DNA of 11,390 nucleotides, taken from assembly GCA_002887195.1 (NCBI GenBank), contig PJAB01001931.1, forward strand, positions 1-11,390, read 5' to 3'. Below, one piece after another: positions 1 through 7,016 of the stretch. This DNA is from Chrysochromulina parva. Lineage: Eukaryota > Haptophyta > Prymnesiales > Chrysochromulinaceae. Positions within the stretch are counted from its first letter, which is position 1, and every line of letters starts with the position of its first letter. The translations under genes and the position numbers were made by a program. Under the pieces are notes generated by a model, which ran no database searches, had not been told where the DNA came from, and worked only from the letters and a program-made list of their open reading frames with translations.

Positions 1-840
1 TTCCCTCCGAATCTCATCGCACTCGTCCACAGTCAGGTGCGAGTCGAATAGACGCTGGTCGATGATCGGGAGTGCTCGCCACCACTGAGCAAAGGTGATC
101 AAAGGGCAGTTGCCACGCCTCACCTGGTCTTGAGTCCAGAGCCAGTCCGCACGAATCTGCTTCACCTCCTCCGAGAGGACCTCGTCCGCCTCGAGCCGTA
201 GTGACGATGCTGCTGACGATGATGATGATTCTTGTGGCCCAGCAGCTGATTCAGGCCGTGGCGGCGGCGGTCGAAGTGGCGACGGCGGAGGCGGCAGTGG
301 CGGCGGCGGAGGCGGCAGTGGCGGCGGCGGCAGCAGAGGCGGCGGCGGCGGCAGTGGTGATAGTGGCGGCGGCAGTGGCGGTGGCGGTGACGGCAGCGAT
401 GGTCTCAGCATCTGCCTTGTAACTGTCGTCGGTGCTGTCGGTGCCATCGGCGCCATCGGCGCTGGCGGCTCTAGCGCTGTCGACGGCGTGGCACTTGACA
501 CGTGAGGTGCAACTGGCTGGACTGCACCACGTCCACCGCCACGGCCGCCACGGCCGCCGCGGCCGCCGCGGCCGCCGCGGCCGCCGCGGCCAGCCCCTTG
601 CTCGTACGCCGGTGAGAATGCGGCCAATGCAGCGAGGAGTCCACGGTTAGTGTTGATGCGTGCACCCGCAGGTATGTTCTCCCTGCACTCTGGACAAGAA
701 AAGGAAGATGAGGCGTCGGGACGCACGGTCTCGACGCAGCGCGCACACAGCTCATGGCTGCCGTTGCAAGGAATGATCTTGGGCTCGCGCTCACCCTCGT
801 TGAAAGGTTCTAGGCAAACCGGACACTCAAGAGCGCTCAT
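1..840 (-). CDS. RING-finger protein with RGG box and proline-rich linker (3' end off window)
   Basis: An uninterrupted frame of 280 codons starts at the ATG at 840 and runs off the left edge. Residues 6-52 form a full RING-HC zinc site: C6-x2-C9, C25-x3-H29, C32-x2-C35 and C49-x2-C52, with spacing inside the family limits. RING domains of this kind normally bind an E2 enzyme and act as ubiquitin ligases. Residues 85-102 are about six RGG triplets, a motif known for RNA binding and arginine methylation. Residues about 131-178 are mostly proline with Leu, Ser and Arg, followed by a Ser-rich acidic stretch. Residues 184-280 are an ordinary-composition segment rich in Trp, Asp and Glu that I do not recognise. 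No membrane span or signal peptide is visible. The gene is divergent from the helicase gene. The RING call is firm. The ubiquitin-ligase role and any link to RNA are inferred, and no substrate can be named. Confidence 0.85.
   Translation of the reverse strand, partial: MSALECPVCLEPFNEGEREPKIIPCNGSHELCARCVETVRPDASSSFSCPECRENIPAGARINTNRGLLAALAAFSPAYEQGAGRGGRGGRGGRGGRGGRGGGRGAVQPVAPHVSSATPSTALEPPAPMAPMAPTAPTTVTRQMLRPSLPSPPPPLPPPLSPLPPPPPLLPPPPLPPPPPPLPPPPSPLRPPPPRPESAAGPQESSSSSAASSLRLEADEVLSEEVKQIRADWLWTQDQVRRGNCPLITFAQWWRALPIIDQRLFDSHLTVDECDEIRRE
541..588 (-). repeat. GGCCGC hexanucleotide-type array encoding RGG triplets
   Basis: A nine-base unit (CGC GGC GGC in the minus sense) is repeated about six times and encodes Arg-Gly-Gly in the RING protein. 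It is nearly pure G+C, so replication slippage could change the repeat number. Confidence 0.7.
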
Positions 841-916
841 GTTTGCAGGCGGCAGCGGCTCGTCCTCCTTCCGAGTCCTTCGAAGCCGCACACTTAACCG
901 ATTTGGAATAGAGTTG

Positions 917-928
917 TTTGCATGCAAA
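917..928. promoter_or_regulatory. 12-base palindrome TTTGCATGCAAA beside a T-run
   Basis: This is a perfect inverted repeat, followed at once by a run of T, in the AT-richest part of the shared upstream region and about 80 bases before the RING start. A dimeric DNA-binding protein could use it, but that is inference and no factor is identified. Confidence 0.3.
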
Positions 929-1316
929 TTTTTTATCAGGCTCTCCCACCATCCCCTGCAGCCGTCACAAACGAGTAGCCCGAGCGAGCGAGTACTAGGT
1001 ACTTGTGGTGACCGAGGGGAGCGGAGCCGTCCTGCGAGACGGTGCAACTTTGAAAGAGGGGCTACCGGTACCAGCGTGTCCACCGACGCTCATCTTCGGC
1101 CGACCGAAGGCCACACACCGGCCCAAGGCAACGCACGCGTGAGCGCGTGCACGTACTCCCCCACCCCTTTCCAAGCTATTTGTAGCGGAGTGCACTTACT
1201 TTCTCACCCCTTGTATCATGTTAGGGGTCGGAATGGTGGTGAGCGCGGGGGGACCGCGACGAAACTGACTGATGACTTTACTGGGGGCTGTGAGCACGTT
1301 CATTCACACTTTCGCA

Positions 1317-1336
1317 ACGCACGCACGCACGCACGC
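1317..1336. repeat. ACGC microsatellite, five units
   Basis: Five exact copies of ACGC end 18 bases before the helicase start codon, probably in the 5' leader. It is a simple repeat with no evident function. Confidence 0.8.
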
Positions 1337-1354
1337 GTCGGCTTACTCGTGAAC

Positions 1355-1999
1355 ATGCCCTTCTCCTTTTCCGATTCGGACGACGACGATGAGCCCGGAC
1401 TGGCTGCGAGCCGCAAACGTCCGGCCACGGTGGTTGCAGACGCGTCCAAACGCAGCAGAACAGCCCTGCCCACGATGCCTCCCGGCCGCATGCATCAGCC
1501 TCCTTCACAGGAGCTCAGCGGCGCCGTTCGACGTGCTGCGCCACCGCTCCCGACTACGAGTCATCCCTTCTCCGCGAGTCAGCATTCTTTGAGCCGCCCA
1601 TCGCAACCAAGACAGACGGGCCCCGCCGAGCTGATACGCTCAGTAACGCCTCCAGCGTCGGCGTCGGCGGTGGGTGCACCCGTGCGCCTTCCGACGCAGC
1701 CGAGACTGCCGGGTCCCGCCGAGCTCCATCGTTCAGCAGCGCCTGCAGCATCAGCTTCGTCCCGTGCACCTGTGCGCCTCGGCGTCTCGGCCCCCTACCC
1801 TGGCGATCCGAGCCGTGTGCGCCGACCCGAGCCGGCGTCGAGTACCGAGGCCGATCCGTTTGCCGCGTTCGAGATGCTCAAGCGTGCGCCCGAGCACCAC
1901 GGCGGCGCCAGGTCGGCTGTGCAAGCCCGACCGTCGGGCTTCCACAGCACGCATCCACGTGGCAGCGTGGGCGACTGCGGCGGTGGCGGCGGCAACGGC

Positions 2000-2044
<45 letters not shown>

Positions 2045-2802
2045 AGCGGAGGCGGCGGCGGCGGCAGCGGCGGTGGCGGCGGCCCTCCGCCTCATCACCA
2101 GCACGTCGATTTGAAGCAGGCGCTGCTCGACCACGTGCTCAGCTGGCGGTCGGAGCTCGCAGAGATGAGCCCGCGTCATTCGCCGGTCCCTCAGGGAGCT
2201 GCTGCTGCTGAGGGCAGCGGTGGAGCGGCCGGCGGTGCGGCCGGCGCCGCCACGTCACCACCGACGACCTTCAGGAGCGTGAACGCGTACCGCGACCACT
2301 TTAGGCCGTTGCTACTGCTCGAGCTGCAGCAGGAGCTGTTGAAGGGTTCACAGGAACGACGCGCGGAGCCGACGACGAGTGCTCGCTTTTGTGCCTACGG
2401 AGGGGCGCCCGCTCGCGTGCGCGCGTCGGCTGGGCGCTCTGGCGGGCCGCCAGACGGTTGGGCCTCCTTTGAGGTGGTGGTCGAGGTCGAATCGGCCGAT
2501 TGCATGCTGATTGCATCTCTGAGAGCATGCTGATTGCATCCCTCATCAGGTGGTGGTCGAGGTCGAATCGGCCGATTTGGGCGAGTACGATGTGGTCCTC
2601 TTGCACTGCCGCGATGGACGCCCGCGCGCGAGCGGAGGCGGCGGTGGCGTCGATCGATCGGATTGGCGCGAAAGGCTGTGCGCGCATCTGCCCACCGTGG
2701 CCGTGGTGACGTGGCGGGAGCGCCGTGCTGAGCGCGATGGCAGCCGTCAACAACTTCGAGTGCAGCTGCACCTGCCGTCGGCTGAGTTCGCCCTAGGAAG
2801 CA

Positions 2803-2833
<31 letters not shown>

Positions 2834-4320
2834 AGGCGGCGGCGGCGGTGGCGGCGGCGGTGGCGGCGGCGGCGGCGTTTCGTCACGCGGCCCGGCGCCG
2901 CCACCGCCCGAGATGAAGACGACATCTGCGGGCGGCCATGCTGCTGGGCCGCCCTCCTTGCAGCTGCGCAAGCTGGGGCAGCTCACGACGGCACTGCGCG
3001 AGTGGCTCGTCCTCCATCGGCTGGGGCCATCCGTCACGGGTGAGGGCGTGATACGGCCGGAGCTCTTGAACGACCTGCTCAGTGCCACGCCCACCGCGGT
3101 GCATGCTCGAGAGCGCGACGATTGGGAGCGGCGCGAAAAGTGGCAGCGGCTCGTCACCTCCGTGAGCTCTCACCAGCGCATGGACGACGACCAGGTGCGA
3201 TCTCCCTTGATTGCGCTTGATGGCGCTTGAGTGCGCTTGAGTGCCCTTGATGGACTTCGATTGGCAGAGCTCTCACCAGCGCATGGACGACGAGCAGGTG
3301 CGCGTGCTCCGCGAGACGGCGAGCATGGTGTACTACGACCGGTCCGGCTTCTCTCTCGTGCAGGGCCCTCCCGGCACTGGCAAGACCACCTTCCTGCGCG
3401 CGCTCCTCAATGTGCTGCACAATGCCGCCACGCAGCACCTCTTCGAGAACGTCCTGAGCGCGCTCAGCCGGCGGGCAGCAGCGGTAGCACCGGCGGCTGG
3501 CGGCGGCAGCGGCGCGCCAGAGATGAGCCTGCTCGGGAGTATCACTGACTGCATGTCGCGTCAGGAGGCGGGCATGGCTGGGCATGGCGCCGTAGCGGGC
3601 ATGGCGCATCCGGCATGCGCAGGCGCCGTCGCGGGCGCCAGTGCACCCAGCCCAGTACGGCGCGGGCGCATCCTTGTGTGCGCGCAGTCGAACGCCGCGC
3701 TGGATGAGCTGATCGCCCGCGTGCTGCGGCTTCAGTTCGTGGATGAGTTCCGCAACCGGTACCACGCGGACATGGTGCGACTCGGCAGCCAGCCTGGCGA
3801 GGCGGTACGCGCCATCACGCTCAAGGAACGCGCAGCAGACCTCGCCGCCAGCGCGCTCGGTTTGGAGCGCGGGCGTGTACACACGCCCCAGGAGCAAGCC
3901 ACGCGTCGGCAGCAGCTGCGTGCGCGCGTCGCCAAATGCGAGCGCGAGCAGTGGGAGCTTGCCCGGCGCAGGCAGCAGCATCATACGCAGCGGGAGCAGC
4001 TGCACAATCGGCTCGACACGAGCGCCGAGCCGGGCGCTCTCGACGCGCTGCGCCGGCAGCTGCGCGCCTCCAACCAGCAAGATGGCCAGATGGCCCAACG
4101 GCTGGTCGCTCTGCACACGGAGATGGGTGACCTATTGGCGACGCTGCGCTCGATGGACTGCGTGGAGAGCCACGTGCAAGCGCTCGCCGCAAAGGGCGCC
4201 GGCGCGGGCGCTCACGGCGGCGCCGGCGCGAGTGGTGCTGGCAGCGCCGTGTCGAGCGACTGCGGCGTCAGCTCGCGCCCGTCGTCGCGCCCGTCGTCTC
4301 GCCCGTCGTCCCCAACCGCA

Positions 4321-4358
<38 letters not shown>

Positions 4359-5862
4359 ACCCTTCGTCGATGGGACGACAGCCAGTTCGGACGGCGCCTC
4401 CGTGGCTAGTAATGTGATCGGCTCACTCGACCGCGGCACGCAGCGCCTGCTCGAGAGCGAAGTGCTCGAGCGCGCGCACATCGTCTTCTGCACGCTGAGC
4501 GGCGCGGGTGACGTGGCGCTCCAACGGCTCGCTGAGATCAGCGGAGGGTTCGAGACGGCCATCTTTGACGAAGCCGCGCAGGCCGCCGAGCTCGCGACCC
4601 TCATCCCGCTGCAGTACGGTGCACGGCGCGTCGTGCTCGTGGGCGACCCGCAGCAGCTGCCCGCCACTGTGCTCTCGCTCGAGGCCAAGCGTCGGGGGTA
4701 CGACACGTCGCTCTTTGAGCGGCTTCAGCGCGGAGGCTACCCAAGCCACATGCTCCGAACCCAGGTGAGTGTCGTTGATTGCCTCTTGATGGCCTCTTCT
4801 GATTGCGTCTGATTGCATCTCTGACCAAGCCGCATGCTCCGAACCCAGTATCGCATGCATCCAAACATTCGGCGCTTCCCGTCGGCGCATTTCTACGAGG
4901 GAGCGCTCAAGGACGGCGAACGCGTCCTCTACGCGGCCCGCGTGCCCGTGGGTGCCCACGAAGGCGCGCCCGGCTGCCTCGCTCTGCCCCTCCCCTCCCC
5001 CCCCGAGGTACGGTACGCGCCGCTCGCCTTCTTCAACCTGCTCGACGGCGAGCAGTCTCGCTCGAGCGAGACGCACTCGCTCCGAAACGAGCGCGAGGCG
5101 CGCTTCGTGGCACGGCTCCTCCTCGCGCTGCTCCACGCGGCCGATGCGTGGCGGCTGGGCGTGGCGGCTGCGGCCGCGCGGGCGGCGGCGGACGAGGCGG
5201 CGCACGAGCCAGAGCCCTCGGAGGCGTCCTCGTCAACGACACCCTCAGTCAACGTTGCGGCAGCCGCGCCGCCGATCATGCAGCCGTGCATGGGCAGCGG
5301 ATGCTGCCTCGGGCCGAGCGCCCGTTGCGCCTTTGGCGGCTTGTGCGGGCGCATCGCCATCCTGACGCCCTACAAGGAGCAATGCCGCTCCCTCGAGCAC
5401 GAGCTGAGCGCCGTGCTCGGCCCACGCGCGGCCTGGGCGCACGCGCTCGAGGTCGCGAGCGTCGACACGTTCCAAGGCAAGGAGAAGGACGTGATCCTCT
5501 TCTCGAGCGTCCGATCGGGCAACGCAGCGGGCCTGGGGTTCGTCAAGGACCTTAGGCGGCTCAACGTCGCCCTCACGCGAGCCCGGCATGCGCTCTACAT
5601 CGTCGGGCATGATGCGAGCCTGCGTCGCTCGCCCGATTGGAACGCGCTGCTCACGAGCGTGCGGGCGCATGGCTGGAGCCGCGACGTGACGCTCGCGATG
5701 GCGCTGCGCCAACGGCCAAGCGAGCTGCTGGCAGCCACGCTGCCCGTCAGCCTGCTCGACGGGAGCCAGTTGGTCTCGTGCGAGGATGCCGATGCTGCGC
5801 GGTACTCGCAGCGCTGTCGTGCGGTGCTGCTTCACAGGCGTCAGGTACCAACTCCACTGTAA
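1355..5862 (+). CDS. Sen1/senataxin-like SF1 RNA/DNA helicase, four exons
   Basis: Exons 1355-2473, 2550-3194, 3298-4764 and 4849-5862 join in phase 0 to 1414 residues. Helicase motifs appear in order: Walker A GPPGTGKT (611-618), motif Ia with AQSNAALDEL, a charged coiled-coil insert, motif II DEAAQ (1012-1016), motif III GDPQQLP (1037-1043), motif IV QYRMHP split exactly by intron 3 (1077-1082), motif V VDTFQGKEKD (1282-1291) and motif VI with ALTRAR (to 1323). DEAAQ and this order mark the UPF1-like group, nearest to Sen1/senataxin, which unwind RNA-DNA hybrids and act in transcription termination. The N-terminus is acidic (DSDDDDE) with basic nuclear-localisation-like clusters at about 19-35. 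A segment near 306-329 (FRSVNAY...FRPLLLLEL) resembles the pre-helicase part of the family. Long Gly and Ala tracts interrupt linkers. The start at 1355 (A at -3) was chosen because the frame further upstream overlaps the RING gene. A GT at 5845 could allow another 3' end. Confidence 0.92.
1979..2083 (+). repeat. GGC repeat encoding polyglycine in helicase exon 1
   Basis: There are 35 codons, almost all Gly with rare Asn and Ser (residues about 209-243). The array lies in the disordered N-terminal part before the conserved helicase-associated segment. GGT and AGC interruptions suggest it is not a single fresh expansion. Confidence 0.9.
2472..2577 (+). repeat. 30-base direct repeats bracketing helicase intron 1
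   Basis: Bases 2472-2501 and 2548-2577 are identical over 30 positions. Each copy begins AGGTGGTGG, so the donor junction (GAG|GT) and the acceptor junction (CAG|GT) both fall within or at the edge of a copy. The copy spacing is 76 bases, equal to the intron length. Confidence 0.92.
2474..2549 (+). other. Intron 1 of helicase gene (76 nt, phase 0)
   Basis: The donor is GAG|GTGGTG and the acceptor CCTCATCAG|GTGG. Reading through it meets a stop at 2531-2533, while removal joins residues FE to VVVEVES and keeps the helicase frame. The body holds two copies of GCATGCTGATTGCATC. A shifted pair (donor GTCGAA at 2486, acceptor at 2561) would give the same protein, because the exon sequence is duplicated. 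Confidence 0.85.
2804..2876 (+). repeat. GGC repeat encoding polyglycine in helicase exon 2
   Basis: About 24 consecutive Gly codons, mostly GGC with GGA and GGT interruptions, encode residues about 458-482. This is a second polyglycine linker in the same protein. Confidence 0.9.
3164..3302 (+). repeat. 36-base direct repeats bracketing helicase intron 2
   Basis: Bases 3164-3199 and 3267-3302 match at 35 of 36 positions; the only difference is C3191 against G3294. Both copies encode SSHQRMDD(D/E)Q and both carry CAG|GTGCG. The copy spacing is 103 bases. Confidence 0.92.
3195..3297 (+). other. Intron 2 of helicase gene (103 nt, phase 0)
   Basis: The splice CAG|GTGCGA to GAGCAG|GTGCGC joins SSHQRMDDDQ to VRVLRET. 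An alternative pair with stronger consensus is donor TCC|GTGAGC (intron from 3162) and acceptor TTGGCAG (ending 3267). It is also phase 0 and gives nearly the same protein, without one Val and with Glu instead of Asp. Read-through ends at the stop at 3228-3230. The body is a run of TTGATTGC, TTGATGGC and TTGAGTGC units. Confidence 0.85.
4270..4360 (+). repeat. Ser-Arg-Pro-Ser repeats and polyalanine array in helicase exon 3
   Basis: Three tandem SRPS units (CGCCCGTCGTC type) run directly into about 14 consecutive Ala codons (GCG/GCA). They sit in the insert between motif Ia and motif II, downstream of the predicted coiled coil. The tract is probably an unstructured loop that tolerates slippage. 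Confidence 0.88.
4741..4848 (+). repeat. 24-base direct repeats bracketing helicase intron 3
   Basis: Bases 4741-4764 and 4825-4848 match at 23 of 24 positions (A4748 against G4832). The upstream copy is exon sequence ending at the donor. The downstream copy forms the last 24 bases of the intron and ends at the acceptor AG. Confidence 0.93.
4765..4848 (+). other. Intron 3 of helicase gene (84 nt, phase 0)
   Basis: Donor CAG|GTGAGT and acceptor CCCAG|TATCGC. Removal rebuilds the invariant QYRMHP motif of the helicase family, which makes this the best-supported intron in the window. Its length is a multiple of three, but it carries an in-frame TGA at 4810-4812, so retention would truncate the protein. 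It shares the 15-mer TGATTGCATCTCTGA (4810-4824) with intron 1 (2508-2522). Confidence 0.94.
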
Positions 5863-7016
5863 CATGCGAGAACGTTCACTCCAGCACTAACCGTGACACG
5901 TCCATGGACGCGGCACGCACCACGCCAGTCGGAGTCGCCACCCGCGGCCCCGTTCCGGCCCTCTCCGCTATCTACTCTCCGCGTTTATCTCCGCGTTACG
6001 CGTTCCATTCGCATGCGATGCGAAAGCGTTACAGCTGGTATGCGCTCAAATGTATAACAGACACAGCCGCCTTCTCATAGAGAATCCAAAACCTGCTCGT
6101 CCGATCGCCCTGGTCCCCCCCCAGGGGCGGGGGTGGGGCGCGGCCGGCTCCCTCCAAGGGGTCGGTCACGACGAGGGCCACTTCGATGCATATTGCCCAC
6201 GCCACACCCGAAAATCCCCCCAGCGGCGCGACCCACCCACCCGCCTGGGGCGGGCCGTGAAACTCAACCAACGGAAAATCCTCCCCGAGATAGTGCTGAT
6301 TCTACCTCCCGACTTCCCCTACGGAAAAGGGGGGTTCGAGGTGTCAGGAGGGGGGTCCGGGCCTGGCATCATATTGATGAACCCCGGGCCGTATAGGCCG
6401 TTATACTTGTGGGGGTGGCACGTTTGGGGGGTCACAAACGAATCGCCCCTCGCCTGGGGGGAGTTCTATCTAGCCGCCCGATGGTCGCCCGCCTCGTCAG
6501 GTACGGTCCGGTGAGACAAAAGACAAACTTCAAACTGTCTTTCGGTCACCATTCTTCACCATGAATCCTCGCGCCCTACCGCTTGGCAGGCTTACAAAAC
6601 GCACCCCCACGCACACTCCAGTACCCCCAAACCCGGCCGAGTGGCCGTCGAGCCCCTCGCGGTCTCATCCTCAATTTTCCTTCTTCTGCGTTCTGGTATG
6701 AATAATGAAGTTTTGGAGATATTTCTATGGACTATGCGCTCAAATGTGCTGAGGCTCTCTCACGCACCACATCCACATAACTCATAAGACGCGACTGCGA
6801 CTAATCGACATAGTCAACGCAAATCAGACCGCCAGGGTTAACCCAGTGCGCGCAAGACGATGACGACACAGAGCGAGCGTCTTCTGTTCTACTGTAGATA
6901 CAATTGTCCAAGCAAGCGGTCACTCAGCGTCCACATGCCAACAAACCGACAAACCGGCCCAGCCCCGGTAGCACCACATCATGATTGCATGGACGTTCAC
7001 CATGCTGCATGGCTCA
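5863..7016. other. Gene-poor region between convergent 3' ends
   Basis: These 1154 bases lie between the stop of the helicase gene and the stop of the minus-strand membrane-protein gene, so they should hold both 3' untranslated regions. A frame at 6050-6514 (plus, 154 codons) and one at 6029-6271 (minus) are open, but neither shows a recognisable motif. Base use differs from the flanking genes: runs of C and G (6112-6140, 6327-6360) lie next to AT-richer parts (6680-6760). I see no RNA gene, and no clear terminator or polyadenylation signal. Confidence 0.5.
6039..6747. repeat. 15-base direct repeats enclosing a 679-base segment
   Basis: TATGCGCTCAAATGT occurs at 6039-6053 and again, exactly, at 6733-6747. 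The segment between them (6054-6732) differs in texture from its flanks, with runs of C and G. A target-site duplication around an inserted element would look like this, but no terminal inverted repeats, A-tail or transposase/reverse transcriptase motif is visible. It is a possible insertion only. Confidence 0.35.

Larger units (their letters stand above)
841..1354. promoter_or_regulatory. Divergent intergenic region between RING gene and helicase gene
   Basis: These 514 bases lie between two start codons pointing away from each other, so they should hold both promoters and both 5' leaders. The left part (about 890-945) is AT-richer than its surroundings and holds a perfect 12-base palindrome, a T-run and the sequence ATGCAAAT. 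The right part is GC-richer with short ACGC repeats next to the helicase start. The plus strand happens to stay open in the helicase frame through this region, but the predicted peptide looks like nothing known and overlaps the RING gene. I therefore treat it as non-coding. No clear TATA box was found. Confidence 0.45.

Noticed and set aside
650..1354. In-frame upstream extension of the helicase reading frame to base 650
   Set aside because: It overlaps the well-supported RING gene on the other strand, passes through the intergenic promoter region and encodes no recognisable protein. The ATG at 1355 begins a typical acidic nuclear N-terminus.
3154..4116. Long minus-strand frame of 320 codons opposite helicase exon 3
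   Set aside because: It is a shadow of GC-rich coding DNA. The plus strand carries all the helicase motifs and this frame shows no domain.
5844..5862. CAG|GTACCA as a further helicase splice donor near the stop codon
   Set aside because: The helicase core is already complete and no good acceptor with convincing downstream coding was found. I kept the TAA at 5860-5862 and note the alternative only.
6029..6271. 80-codon minus-strand frame in the gene-poor region
   Set aside because: It is short, has no motif and competes with an equally featureless plus-strand frame.
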